From Myxococcales bacterium (GTDB lineage: Bacteria > Myxococcota_C > UBA6777), in NCBI GenBank assembly GCA_020632975.1, contig JACKEL010000005.1, forward strand, positions 336,760 to 400,759: a DNA stretch of 64,000 bases. Reading direction: 5' to 3'. Positions 33,937 to 43,394 of this stretch are shown piece after piece. How positions within the stretch are numbered: the stretch's first letter is position 1; every line of letters starts with the position of its first letter. A program made the position numbers and the translations under genes. The notes below the pieces were generated by a model. The model had not been told where the DNA came from. It worked only from the letters and a program-made list of their open reading frames with translations, and ran no database searches.

Positions 33937-35574
33937 TTGGCCCGTGGACAAAAGCTTGGACGCTACACACTCATCGAACAGCTCGCCGTCGGCGGTATGG
34001 CTGAGATCTGGCTCGCTCATCTAGCTGGTCCCGAAGGTTTTGCCAAGCTCGTTGTCATCAAAAAGATCAAGCCCCACCTCGCCAAAGAACGCAGCTTCGT
34101 CAAGATGTTCCTCAACGAAGCCCGCCTCGCTGCCCAGCTCAACCATCCTCATATCGTCCAAATCTACGACATGGGAAAGATCGAAGGGACGTACTTCATC
34201 GCGATGGAGTACATCAGCGGACGCGACCTCTCTGAGATCGCACTCAAAGCACAAACCGAAAAGATCCCTTTTCCCGCAGAGTACGCCATCAAGATCATCA
34301 CACAGATCTGCGAAGGCCTCTATTACGCCCACTGCAAAACGGATCACCTCGGGAATCCCCTCAATCTCGTCCACCGCGACATCTCCCCACAAAATATCTT
34401 TGTATCCTTCGATGGTGGCGTGAAGATCCTTGACTTTGGGATCGCCAAAGCTTCCAACAGCTTAGAACAAACGCAAGAAGGCACGCTCAAAGGCAAGGTC
34501 TCGTACATGTCCCCCGAACAGATCCTCGACGGCGAAGTGGATCAACGTTCGGATATCTTCAGTTTGGGGATCGTCTTTTACGAGTTGGTGACAGGATACC
34601 GCCTCTTCTCTGGCGAAAATGAACTCGCCATCCTCAAATCTATTGCAGAGGGTCCGATCTACCCGCCTTCTTACTTTAAAGAAGATCTCCCCTGGGAACT
34701 CGAACCCATCATCCTCAAAGCGCTCGCCAAAGATCCCGAAGCACGCTACCAAAATGCTTGGGAAATCCAATACGAACTCAACAACCTCCTCTCAAAGTTC
34801 TCCTTTAATCCCAGCAATTTACACCTATCCAACTTTCTCAAGCAGCTCTTTGCAGATGAGATCGCACGCGAAAATCGCTACCTCGAAAAAAAGATTGCCG
34901 AGATCCTAGGAACCCAACAAGCTATCGACTTTACTTCAGCGCATATGGCAGCGGTCCCTGATCCCACGCCCCTCTCACAAGAAGTGCTGAGCAATCTACA
35001 AACCCCCGATGAGGACGACTTTTCAGAGCCTGACACACAAGATCTCGCACCCCGCAAAAAACCACTGCCCTCCGTCGATCTAGATACAGATCCTGATCTT
35101 GAAGCGCTTTCTTCTTTGGACCTGCTCTCCGAAGCGCCTCCCTCTGTGGAACTCCTGCCTTCTGCCATCCTCTCGGAAACAGACGAACACACCATCGGCC
35201 CCAAGCCCATCTCCATCGAACTTCGACGCATGCCCACGCCTCCACCTTCCCCCAAAGGTGGAGAGAGCGAGCCCTTCGATCCTGAACTCTATCGAGGTGA
35301 TCCCTTCTCCGAAGGCCCCACCGCCCTCGCTCCTGCCCCTCTCGAAGCCCTTCATGCTTCTGATCAAGAACTCGATGGTTCCGAAGATGGCAGCGAGATC
35401 CTTTATACCTTGCGCTTCAGAAGCGCCCACTACAAAACACTGAAATCTATCGCCGAAAAACACCAGCTTTCTTTTGAGCAACTCCTCCACGATATGCTCA
35501 AAAAAGCCCTTCCTTTCTACCAAACCTCTTCGCTTTCAATCCCCTCCCGATCTACCGCAGGAAAAAAGTATTGA
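33937..35574 (+). CDS. Hanks-type Ser/Thr protein kinase
   Basis: The 545-aa cytosolic kinase has its catalytic domain at residues about 10-285: Gly loop LAVGGMAEIW, VVIKK lysine at 42, HRDISPQN with HRD at 147-149, DFG at 166-168 and SPEQ. The tail (about 330-500) is acidic, Pro/Ser-rich and probably disordered. The last 45 residues form helices (LYTLRFRSAHYKTLKSIA) that could be a small DNA- or protein-binding fold. There is no membrane segment. No ATG starts this frame. TTG33937 is chosen because AAGGA at 33925-33929 lies seven bases upstream and the kinase core begins directly; TTG33916 and TTG33922 are alternatives without ribosome sites. It lies between the MopE giants and a K/E/A-tailed membrane protein. 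Confidence 0.9.
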   Translation: MARGQKLGRYTLIEQLAVGGMAEIWLAHLAGPEGFAKLVVIKKIKPHLAKERSFVKMFLNEARLAAQLNHPHIVQIYDMGKIEGTYFIAMEYISGRDLSEIALKAQTEKIPFPAEYAIKIITQICEGLYYAHCKTDHLGNPLNLVHRDISPQNIFVSFDGGVKILDFGIAKASNSLEQTQEGTLKGKVSYMSPEQILDGEVDQRSDIFSLGIVFYELVTGYRLFSGENELAILKSIAEGPIYPPSYFKEDLPWELEPIILKALAKDPEARYQNAWEIQYELNNLLSKFSFNPSNLHLSNFLKQLFADEIARENRYLEKKIAEILGTQQAIDFTSAHMAAVPDPTPLSQEVLSNLQTPDEDDFSEPDTQDLAPRKKPLPSVDLDTDPDLEALSSLDLLSEAPPSVELLPSAILSETDEHTIGPKPISIELRRMPTPPPSPKGGESEPFDPELYRGDPFSEGPTALAPAPLEALHASDQELDGSEDGSEILYTLRFRSAHYKTLKSIAEKHQLSFEQLLHDMLKKALPFYQTSSLSIPSRSTAGKKY

Positions 35575-35722
35575 CCCTGCCCACCTCGATCGTTACAATC
35601 GCCCCTCAACTTCAGACGAGCCTCTAGCCTCAGGACCTTCATTTTATTGAAAACTACGTAGCATCTGTCTTTTGAGGCGGATGGGCATTGAAACAACCGT
35701 ACTTGGAGAAGAACAACGCATC

Positions 35723-36760
35723 ATGACTAGAAAGTTCTTGTGCTTGCTACTTTTCTCAAGCCTCCTCCCGCTCAGCTCGCTGATGCAAGGATGCGCAACC
35801 CCCTCTTGTACCACTTATGTTGATCAGCTCACCACATGTGCCGACAAAGTCCTTACGGTCTACGGTGAAAAACAAGAAGGGACCTGTAAACTCGGTGCTG
35901 CCAACCAATGCACCACTGGACAACTTTGTGTCCAAGCTCCTGGCGAAGCTTTTGCCGCTTGTTTCACTCCTGGAGAAGCATACAAAAGTTTCAAAGAAAT
36001 GATCGCCACCAGCCAACGCTTTTGTGATGACGTCTTTGCTGGCCGTCAAAACAAATACATGCGTTGTGTCGCAGATGCTGGGTGCGACGCCAAGAAGATC
36101 AACGATTGCAGCACCAAGCTCGTTTCCTTGACCAAACAAGCGAAAAAAGCGGGTGAATCGGGCGGATTCTTGGTTTCCTTCCTCGCCTTTATCGTGTTCT
36201 CTATGGTTGCAGGTGGTTTGATCTTGTTCTTCTTGATCAAGATCCTCGACGGGCAGAACCCCAAAAACACCATCCTCCGTGGCCTCCTCGTTGGTGCCGC
36301 TGTGGGTGTTGTGACCTTCCCCCTCGTGTACATCTCTCCACTCTTGGGTGTCTTGCTTTCTTCAAGTGCCCTCTTTGGTGTGGTCATGCTGGTTTACCAA
36401 CAAGGTGCGTTCCTTTCCACCGTGGTTACCGCAACACACATCATCTGGGTGCAAGTCTTCTTTACAATGTTCGTCTCTAGCGAGATGATGCATGGCGAAG
36501 CTTGGATCGCCCAAGCTGAACACTTCCGCCGTAGCGTGAGTGCGCACCACGAGCGTGTTGCAAAGTCTGTCGAAGAGATCGAACGCGATCGCAAACGTGC
36601 TGCTGAAGCTCGCAAACGCGCTGCTGAAGAAGAAAAGAAACGCAAAGAAGAAGAAGCTAAGAAAAAGGCTGAAGAAGAAGCTAAGAAAAAGGCTGAAGAA
36701 GAAGCCAAAAAAGCTGAATCCAACAAGCCTAAGCGTAAACGACGTCGCCGACGACGCTAG
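35723..36760 (+). CDS. Membrane protein with exported Cys domain and K/E/A-rich tail
   Basis: The 345-aa protein has a signal-like N-terminus ending in MQGC, a possible lipobox. A Cys-containing exported domain (about 25-150) follows, then about four membrane helices between 153 and 260 (FLVSFLAFIVFSMVAGGLI, LLVGAAVGVVTFPLVYI, VLLSSSALFGVVMLVY and a fourth). The C-terminus (about 285-345) is an uninterrupted charged helix of Lys/Glu/Ala/Arg, ending in ten-odd Arg/Lys. I do not recognise a family. Depending on helix number the tail is probably cytoplasmic, where it could contact nucleic acid or ribosomes. ATG35723 begins the signal sequence; GGAGAA is 12 bases upstream, which is long. The longer frame from 35672 adds only polar residues. 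Confidence 0.6.
   Translation: MTRKFLCLLLFSSLLPLSSLMQGCATPSCTTYVDQLTTCADKVLTVYGEKQEGTCKLGAANQCTTGQLCVQAPGEAFAACFTPGEAYKSFKEMIATSQRFCDDVFAGRQNKYMRCVADAGCDAKKINDCSTKLVSLTKQAKKAGESGGFLVSFLAFIVFSMVAGGLILFFLIKILDGQNPKNTILRGLLVGAAVGVVTFPLVYISPLLGVLLSSSALFGVVMLVYQQGAFLSTVVTATHIIWVQVFFTMFVSSEMMHGEAWIAQAEHFRRSVSAHHERVAKSVEEIERDRKRAAEARKRAAEEEKKRKEEEAKKKAEEEAKKKAEEEAKKAESNKPKRKRRRRRR
36647..36718 (+). repeat. 24-base direct repeat encoding EEEAKKKA units
   Basis: Two identical 24-base units (36647-36670, 36671-36694) are followed by a diverged third. They encode the Lys/Glu/Ala helix of the preceding membrane protein and are a likely site of length variation. Confidence 0.85.
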
Positions 36761-36796
36761 GTCCCACACAAGAAACAACACAAGCCCCTCGGACCT

Positions 36797-39184
36797 ATGC
36801 CTCATCCTGCGGCTCTCAAAGAGAGGTCTCTTGTGTTGTTTCGCTCCCTTCTCCTGATCCTCTTCCTTTGGGGTTGTTCCCCCTCCCATCCTTCCTCTTC
36901 AAAACAAGATATCCCTTCCCTTGATGGTACCCTCATGCTGTGGCAAGCGGCACTTCATGGTGTTTCTCCCACAACACCCCAACTCGCGCAGGTCTTTTCT
37001 TTACCCTTCCTGCACCTTTCGGCGGACCCCGACGACCCACAAGTACGTGTGTTGCTCCATGCCTCTGCCAGCCTCCAACAAGATCTCCAACAGCAAGGCA
37101 TCTCTCTAACAGCCCCATCCAACGGCATCGCAGCAGCTTGGTTGTCTCCGCAAAGACTTCAAGAACTCTTACAACGCCCACCCAGCGGCCTTTACGCGCT
37201 TGCATCGAGTCCACAGCTTCGCCCTCATCTCAACTTGAGCGCTCCTTTGGTTGGCGCTCCACAAGCTCGAACGCTCTACGGTCTTGATGGTCGAGGTGTG
37301 ATCGTTGCTGTGGTCGATTCAGGGATAGACCTACAACATCCGGCCTTTCGCAACTCTGATGGTACAACTCGTGTGTTGGCCTTGTTGGATTACTCGCTCC
37401 CTGCAACGCAAAGTGGCCGAGCACCACGGCTCTTTCTAAAAAAAGAACTCGATCTCGCTTTGCAATCGGATGCCCCTTTGCTCCACCAAGACCTCTCAGG
37501 ACACGGAACCCACGTCGCAGGCATCGCCGCAGGGAACGGAAAAAGTACAGACGGACAAGCCCCTTATATGGGCATCGCCCCTCGTGCGGACCTCGTGATC
37601 GTCAAGGCCCTACGCAAAGGCCAAGGAGAGTTTGACAGCGGCGATCTTCTCGAAAGCATCGCCTTTATCCATCAGTTTGCGAAGCTATATCGCAAGCCTT
37701 ATGTGCTCAATATGTCTCTTGGTGGACACCAAGGCCCCCACGATGGAAGCAGCTTGCTCGAAAAAGCTCTTTCTGCATACGCAGGTCCACGCAAAGAAGG
37801 TCAAATCCTCGTAGCATCCGCCGGAAACGAAGGAGACCGCGAGATCTATTGGGGTGGTTGGGCCCACCCTGACGCCCCCGCAGAGATCCAACTCAAGATC
37901 CCCGGCCAAGACAGCATCACCACAAAAGATGGAGGCGCCCGCGTCGTCATCGAGTTTTGGAGCGACGCACAGGCAGAACTGGCCTTTTCGATACATGCCC
38001 CCAATGGCCAAGAAGTCCTACAACTCGCAGCCAACGAAAGCACCAAAGAACCCATCGAAAGCGAAGTTGGAACACTGATGCTTACAACCCGCAAAGACGG
38101 CGATCCCGCAGCACGGCGTTTGTGGGTGCTACTCCTTTCCAACACAGAAAAATCCCCACTGCTCACAGGAACTTGGAAGATACAAGCAAAAGGAACGGCT
38201 TCTCCTCTACATGTTTGGGTCGCCCAAACAAGGCTCCCCACAGGAGGCGCAACCCTCGCAAACTCCCTCCGTATGGGACATTCTGTCGCGATGCCAGGGA
38301 CCTCTCCTTTTGTGATCACGGTAGGCTCTTACAACACACGTTCAGCTTGGGAAACCAACCAAGGCAAGCTGATCGAAGAAGATATCCCTCTTGGGGCAAG
38401 CTCCTCATTCTCTAGCCTAGGCCCAACCCCCGATGGTCGGCCCAAACCAGACATCTCCGCTCCTGGACAGTACATCACCTCCGCAGGTTCGCAAGAACAG
38501 TCCCCCTCCACGCGTACACAAGTTACCCCTGACGATTACCGTATCTCCCAAGGCACCAGCCAAGCCGCTCCTCATGTCACAGGGGCCATTGCTTTGCTCT
38601 TGCAACTCGACCCCACGTTGGACCTTGAAAACACAAGGAACATCCTGACACGCAGTGCCCGTGCGGACAACCGAACCTCTCAGCAACTCTACCACCCGGC
38701 TTGGGGCTTTGGAAAACTCGACATCATGAAAGCCATCCAAACCCTCAAAAAACAAGCAACATCTGACCCCGACCCCAAGCAGTCAGGCTTTGGCATTTTG
38801 CACCAAAGCCTCCCTGCGGACGGGCTTTCAGAAACAACACTTTTTCTAGTGCCCAAAGATCGCGATGGCATCGGCCTTTCACGAGATGACCTCATCGTGC
38901 GTGTAGAAACAGACCTTGGTGAGATCGTAGGCTCGGTCACAGGCGCCAACGAAAAGATCTACCAACTCCGCCTCCGTGCCCCACAAACCCCAGGGCAAGC
39001 AACGCTACACGCTTGGATCAACAATGTGCCCCTCGAAGTAACCCCCACCATCACCTTTTTGCCGTATCCCAAAAAACATTCGTTCTTTGGCTGCCAAACA
39101 ATGCCTTCTCCCCCGCTCTGGTCTTTGGCATGGCTGTGCCTTCTTCTCTTTCTGCGACGCCGCACTACGCGCCCACAAAGATAA
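36797..39184 (+). CDS. Subtilisin-family serine protease lipoprotein with MYXO-CTERM-like tail
   Basis: The 795-aa S8 peptidase precursor has lipobox LWGC (Cys27). The catalytic triad is complete: Asp174 in VVDSGIDLQHP, His236 in SGHGTHVAG and Ser588 in GTSQAAPHV, with oxyanion Asn in SAGNEG. An insert of about 180 residues lies between the Asn and Ser blocks, a PPC-like or protease-associated beta domain. After the protease comes an Ig-like domain (about 670-750: LPADGLSETTLFLVPKDRDG). The end has GCQTMPS, a hydrophobic helix and RRRTTRPQR, similar to a MYXO-CTERM signal though with one Cys. It starts 36 bases after the K/E/A gene. Carrying both an N-terminal lipobox and a C-terminal anchor is unusual. 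Confidence 0.88.
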   Translation: MPHPAALKERSLVLFRSLLLILFLWGCSPSHPSSSKQDIPSLDGTLMLWQAALHGVSPTTPQLAQVFSLPFLHLSADPDDPQVRVLLHASASLQQDLQQQGISLTAPSNGIAAAWLSPQRLQELLQRPPSGLYALASSPQLRPHLNLSAPLVGAPQARTLYGLDGRGVIVAVVDSGIDLQHPAFRNSDGTTRVLALLDYSLPATQSGRAPRLFLKKELDLALQSDAPLLHQDLSGHGTHVAGIAAGNGKSTDGQAPYMGIAPRADLVIVKALRKGQGEFDSGDLLESIAFIHQFAKLYRKPYVLNMSLGGHQGPHDGSSLLEKALSAYAGPRKEGQILVASAGNEGDREIYWGGWAHPDAPAEIQLKIPGQDSITTKDGGARVVIEFWSDAQAELAFSIHAPNGQEVLQLAANESTKEPIESEVGTLMLTTRKDGDPAARRLWVLLLSNTEKSPLLTGTWKIQAKGTASPLHVWVAQTRLPTGGATLANSLRMGHSVAMPGTSPFVITVGSYNTRSAWETNQGKLIEEDIPLGASSSFSSLGPTPDGRPKPDISAPGQYITSAGSQEQSPSTRTQVTPDDYRISQGTSQAAPHVTGAIALLLQLDPTLDLENTRNILTRSARADNRTSQQLYHPAWGFGKLDIMKAIQTLKKQATSDPDPKQSGFGILHQSLPADGLSETTLFLVPKDRDGIGLSRDDLIVRVETDLGEIVGSVTGANEKIYQLRLRAPQTPGQATLHAWINNVPLEVTPTITFLPYPKKHSFFGCQTMPSPPLWSLAWLCLLLFLRRRTTRPQR

Positions 39185-39295
39185 TGACTCCTTGCTTTTT
39201 TAGGAAAGATAAACCATAGAACATACGCAGAACTTGCTCTGGACTCTTTAGGTTTGGTGTAACGTACACATCAACCTCGAAAAAATGGTGTTCTC

Positions 39296-39808
39296 ATGCC
39301 TCTTTACGAAGTGACTTGGACTCACAACCCTTCCGTTCTTGTTTCGGCTTCCTCCACGGGAAAGGCGTTGCACTGGCTCCAAGAAGCTTTTGGCCCACAG
39401 TGCCTCTTCGATATCCAAGACTTACTCCCGATCGAAGAAGAAAGCTTCCTTTTGGTCCACCGCGACGGATGGATCGACCACGAACAATACCCACCCTCTT
39501 TGCGTTTCTGTGCCAACCAATCCCCACGTTGTTTTCTCGTGCATCATCACGAAGAACCTTCGCGCAAAGCCGCTTTTGTGGTGGATCATATCAGCACCTT
39601 GCCCTCTTTGATCCTTTGGCACTTCGAAGTCCTCGACGAAGCTTCTGTCGTCGAAGAGTCCCGTGTCCTTGGTGCTTGGGAAAGATATCACAGCCAATTC
39701 CAATTGCTCGAACTCGACACAGAGTCCGAAGGCATCCTTTTGCTCTTTGAAGATCACACTCACCTCATCGATGAAGACGCTGACACCACCTCCCGTCTGG
39801 ATCGCTAG
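39296..39808 (+). CDS. Hypothetical cytoplasmic protein
   Basis: The 170-aa acidic protein has no signal peptide or membrane helix, and I do not recognise a family. It is rich in Glu, His and Leu, with aromatic patches (WTHNPSVLVS, LHWLQEAFG, LVHRDGWIDHEQYPP). Strand-rich blocks end in ILLLFEDHTHLIDEDADTTS. Codon use matches its neighbours, and the frame is intact from a single ATG, which favours a real gene. No clear ribosome site is seen. It stands alone between the subtilase and the FHA-TPR gene. Confidence 0.6.
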   Translation: MPLYEVTWTHNPSVLVSASSTGKALHWLQEAFGPQCLFDIQDLLPIEEESFLLVHRDGWIDHEQYPPSLRFCANQSPRCFLVHHHEEPSRKAAFVVDHISTLPSLILWHFEVLDEASVVEESRVLGAWERYHSQFQLLELDTESEGILLLFEDHTHLIDEDADTTSRLDR

Positions 39809-40024
39809 TCCATCTTTCCCCTTGCGGTAAATCCAAAGATACCAACCACTTTCTGTTCCCTCGCTTGCAATTCGTAAAAAGCTGCGTTATCATGCCGAAA
39901 TATCCTGCAAGCTCTTGGCTTGTGTTTTTCCCCTATCTACCGAATATTGGGGGGACGCATGACACGCGGCAAAGCCGCAATATCACAAGCCCATTGTCAA
40001 CACTAGACCCATTTGGATGAAGGC

Positions 40025-41803
40025 ATGAGCGCGTTTGATCGGGACTTTGGTCGTGAATTTGGTAAGGTCGAAGAGACCGTTCTGATTGACGATGTCGCTG
40101 TAAAACTCGGCAAGCGCTTCCCACGCAACTCCCCTGAAATTGCACAAGAATATCGCCTTCTCGTCGTCGATCCGACAGGGCAAGAGTGGGAATGTCCGAT
40201 CCGTGGCGAAGTCATGATCGGCCGCGCTGAAGACAACGACATCTCTGTCGAAGATCGCGCTGTCTCTCGCCACCACATGGCCATCAACACAGATGGAAAG
40301 CTTTTTTGGTACCAAGACCTCAACAGCGGTAACGGTACACAAGTCAACAATGAGTTTGTCACTGAAGGCTGGCTAACAGGCGGCGAAGAGATCGTGGTCG
40401 GTAACTCACGCATCTACTTTATGGTCCCTGACGACCAAGCCGCCGCAGCAGCGGCCGCAGAAGAAGCCGCCCTCGCTGCAAACGCCGAAGATGTCCTCCA
40501 AGACCCCCAAGTTGCAGACCCCTCTGCGCAAGCCTCCAGCGATGCTCTTCCCCAAGCCCCCATCCTTGTTGCTCCAGAAAAAGGCTCCGAAGAGTCCGAA
40601 GGCTCTTTCGTCGGACTGATCGTGCTTTTGGTCGCAGTGATCGCAGTGGGCGGCGTTGGTTTTTGGGCCTATCGCCGCTACAACAAAGCCCCCGTGGAGA
40701 AGAAACTGACGCCGCTAGAGATGGCGATCGGGCACTTCAACCGCGGCAAGCAACTTATGAAAGAACAAAAGTGGAACGAAGCTGATCAAGCCCTACGCAT
40801 GGCCGCTTCCATCACAGATGGAAACCCAATGCGCCCAGAGATCCTTCGTTACGTTCGCCTCGTGAGCAAAGAACTTTCCGCGCAAAACATGCTCAAGCGC
40901 GCACGTTCACTCTACATCGACGAAGACAAAGCCAGCGAAGCGATGGTCTTGCTTGCCAAGATCTCTACAGAAACCGAAGCTTTTATTGGTGCACGCAAAC
41001 TCAAGCGCCGCATCTACAAAAAAGATATCAACCCCAAGCTGGCCGCAGCCAACCTCGCGCTTGCAGCCAACCAACCTGACCTCGCGAAAAAGCATCTCCT
41101 CGCTATCCTCAAGATCGACCCCGAGCACAAAGAAGCGCTCGCCCTCAAACAAAAGATTGAGGCTGGTCCTGTCGTTCAGATCGAGGAAAAACCACCCGAG
41201 CGACGCGCAAGCCGTCGTTACTCGCGACGCCGTTCAGGTCCCAGTGGGAACATCAAACAAGGGATCGCCCTCTACAACACAGGGCGTTTTGCCAATGCGA
41301 TCATCTACTTCCGCCGCCTCCAAAGCAGCGGTGGCTCACGCAGAACCCGCAAGACCGCCTCCAAATACCGTCGTTATGTCGCGGACTTCCAACGCTACGT
41401 CAACATCGGGATGAGCGCTGCTGCATCAGGCAACGCAGATCGTGCCATCACCAACCTTCAACGCGCTGCACGTGCAGACCGCAGCTTGGGCGGTGGACGC
41501 CGCTCACAATACGCAAGAACCCTTGCACGCGTCCTTCATCGGCGTGGAAAAACCAATCTCAGCCGCAAAAAGTACATGGCTGCCTTCCGCGACCTCAAAG
41601 AAGCAAGTCGCCTCGACCCCATCAACGCAGTCATCAAAAGCAGCCTCACACGTGTGCGTGAAGGCGCCAAGAAGATGCTCGAAGAAGCACAAGTCCTTAA
41701 AGACGTGGACAACAACGAGGCCAAACGCCTGTTGATGCAGGTGATGCGTATCCTTCCTTCCTCTGACCCCCTCCACCGCAAAGCAAAACAACTCCTCAAC
41801 TAA
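40025..41803 (+). CDS. FHA-domain, single-pass membrane, TPR-like protein
   Basis: The 592-aa protein has an N-terminal FHA domain (about 44-133) with Gly-Arg at 66-67, SRHHM at 81-85 and SGNGTQVNN. An Ala/Glu-rich linker follows, then one membrane helix at about 195-215 (FVGLIVLLVAVIAVGGVGFW). The large C-terminal part consists of TPR-like helices (AIGHFNRGKQLMKEQKWNEADQAL, NTGRFANAIIYFRRL, ALVRADRSLGG-like repeats). The FHA domain should face the cytoplasm and bind phospho-Thr proteins made by Hanks kinases such as that at 33937, while the TPR part lies in the periplasm. ATG40025 is chosen; GGATGAAGG lies just upstream. TTG40013 is the alternative. Confidence 0.8.
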   Translation: MSAFDRDFGREFGKVEETVLIDDVAVKLGKRFPRNSPEIAQEYRLLVVDPTGQEWECPIRGEVMIGRAEDNDISVEDRAVSRHHMAINTDGKLFWYQDLNSGNGTQVNNEFVTEGWLTGGEEIVVGNSRIYFMVPDDQAAAAAAAEEAALAANAEDVLQDPQVADPSAQASSDALPQAPILVAPEKGSEESEGSFVGLIVLLVAVIAVGGVGFWAYRRYNKAPVEKKLTPLEMAIGHFNRGKQLMKEQKWNEADQALRMAASITDGNPMRPEILRYVRLVSKELSAQNMLKRARSLYIDEDKASEAMVLLAKISTETEAFIGARKLKRRIYKKDINPKLAAANLALAANQPDLAKKHLLAILKIDPEHKEALALKQKIEAGPVVQIEEKPPERRASRRYSRRRSGPSGNIKQGIALYNTGRFANAIIYFRRLQSSGGSRRTRKTASKYRRYVADFQRYVNIGMSAAASGNADRAITNLQRAARADRSLGGGRRSQYARTLARVLHRRGKTNLSRKKYMAAFRDLKEASRLDPINAVIKSSLTRVREGAKKMLEEAQVLKDVDNNEAKRLLMQVMRILPSSDPLHRKAKQLLN

Positions 41804-41861
41804 CACTTCTTATGCGCAACCTCCCCCATCACTGCGCAGTATCCCCCTTACAGGCGTGTTT

Positions 41862-42953
41862 ATGAGAGATTATCTCCGCGAGATCATTGGCTCGCTTTAC
41901 TACGAGATCCAAGATCCCACCAGCCCCACCCGCGAGATGTGGGGGCGACTGCGCAACGCAACGCTCACAATGCTCGTCCTTTTGGGCATCGGGACAGAGG
42001 GATACTACCTCATTGGAAAGAGCCAGTGGCCTCTCTTCGACTGCTTTTATATGACTGTCATCGCGATCTCGACCGTTGGCTTTGGAGAACTCTTACCTAT
42101 CGCTGAAACAGCCTTGGGACGGCCTTTTACGGTCTTTCTCCTGCTCGCGAGTATGTGGATCAATTACTACTTTATCTCGACCATCACGGCTTTTTTTCTG
42201 GGTCGAGAGTTCCAAGATCTCTGGTGGAAGCGTACGATGGAATACCTAAGTGCCCAACAAAAAGACCATATCGTTGTCTGTGGTGGTGGAGAGACTGGGA
42301 TCTACGTGATCAAAGAGTTGCTGGACTCGCAACGCAGCATCATCGTGGTGGACGACAACATCAACCGTATCAAGGCCCTTCAAGACCAGTTTGGGCGTTT
42401 TCCTGCGGTGGTTGGGGATGCGACAGAAGAAGCGGTGTTGCGCAAGGCGGGACTGGATCGCGCTTATGGGCTCGTGTCATTGTTGTCCTCCGACAAAGAC
42501 AACCTCTTTATCACCATCACCGCAAGACGGATGAACCCCCGACTCAAGATCGTCTCGAAAGCCATTGAACTCAATGCTTTCGATAAGCTCAAGAGCGCGG
42601 GTGCCAACCGCGTGGTGTCGCCAAACTACATTGGTGGGGTGCGCATCGCGGCTGAGTTGATCCGACCGCACGTGGTGCAATTCCTCGATCTGTTGACCAA
42701 AGACAACGAACTCAATCTTTGTATCGAGGAGTTTACACTTCCAGAACGATCTTCGTATGTGGGAAAACAACTTAGCGAAACGGACTTACGGCAAAAACAG
42801 TTGCTTGTCCTTGCCGTGTACTCCCCCAACCGTGCGGATTGGTCTTACAATCCGTCTCCAGACTACGTCTTTGAACCCCTGTCAACCTTGATTGTCTTGG
42901 GGAACATTGATGCTGTACAAGCTTTCCGCCAGCAGCTCAAAGCCCACCGTTAA
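41862..42953 (+). CDS. Two-helix potassium channel with RCK (TrkA-N/TrkA-C) domains
   Basis: The 363-aa protein has membrane helices at about 35-52 and 90-112, flanking the pore loop with selectivity filter TVGFGE (71-76). It continues with a cytoplasmic RCK_N domain having GGGETG at 141-146 and acidic VVDDN, which binds NAD or another nucleotide. A TrkA-C domain follows (about 275-360). This is the KtrA/MthK-like ligand-gated K+ channel layout, acting in the inner membrane as a tetramer. ATG41862 is taken; AGG lies about seven bases upstream. GTG41856 would add two residues. It follows the FHA-TPR gene by 58 bases and converges with the DksA-type gene. Confidence 0.92.
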   Translation: MRDYLREIIGSLYYEIQDPTSPTREMWGRLRNATLTMLVLLGIGTEGYYLIGKSQWPLFDCFYMTVIAISTVGFGELLPIAETALGRPFTVFLLLASMWINYYFISTITAFFLGREFQDLWWKRTMEYLSAQQKDHIVVCGGGETGIYVIKELLDSQRSIIVVDDNINRIKALQDQFGRFPAVVGDATEEAVLRKAGLDRAYGLVSLLSSDKDNLFITITARRMNPRLKIVSKAIELNAFDKLKSAGANRVVSPNYIGGVRIAAELIRPHVVQFLDLLTKDNELNLCIEEFTLPERSSYVGKQLSETDLRQKQLLVLAVYSPNRADWSYNPSPDYVFEPLSTLIVLGNIDAVQAFRQQLKAHR

Positions 42954-42971
42954 AGACAATCCGCTCACCCA

Positions 42972-43394
42972 TTAAGGGAAAAAGCTGCGGCTGTTGCGCT
43001 CTTCTTCTTGGCGTTTGTCGGGCAAACGCTTCTCAGCGCGCTCTTGTTCTTCTTTACAATCGATGCAGAGTTCCGCCATGGGACGGGCCTTGAGACGGGG
43101 GAAGCCGATCTCTGCACCACACTCTGAACAATAACCGAACTCGGGATCGGTCTTCATGCGGACCAAAGCCTTTTCGATCTTGGCCAATAGGTATTTTTCG
43201 CGGTCACGAAGACGCAATTCGGTCACCTGCAAGCTCTCATCTGTAGAGATGTCGATGGAATCCGCAGGTAAAGGATCGCCCGCATTTACTTGCTCAGAGA
43301 TGCTTTGACGGGCGGCCCGCAAGAGCTGATCTTTCTTTGATTCAAGGATCTCTTCAATCTCTTTCATCTCTTGAGGTGTCATATATTGTTCCAT
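42972..43394 (-). CDS. DksA/TraR-family zinc-finger protein
   Basis: The 140-aa protein has the DksA layout: an N-terminal helix, a long helical hairpin (about 10-80) and a C4 zinc finger with Cys89, Cys92, Cys110 and Cys113 (YCSECG...LCIDCK). DksA-type proteins enter the RNA polymerase secondary channel and, with ppGpp, tune transcription initiation. The coiled-coil tip has Asp-rich IDISTDES rather than the textbook DxxDxA, so activity is likely but not certain. ATG43394 has AAGGAG nine bases upstream. It is convergent with the K+ channel gene and has a long upstream region of its own. Confidence 0.87.
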   Translation of the reverse strand: MEQYMTPQEMKEIEEILESKKDQLLRAARQSISEQVNAGDPLPADSIDISTDESLQVTELRLRDREKYLLAKIEKALVRMKTDPEFGYCSECGAEIGFPRLKARPMAELCIDCKEEQERAEKRLPDKRQEEERNSRSFFP

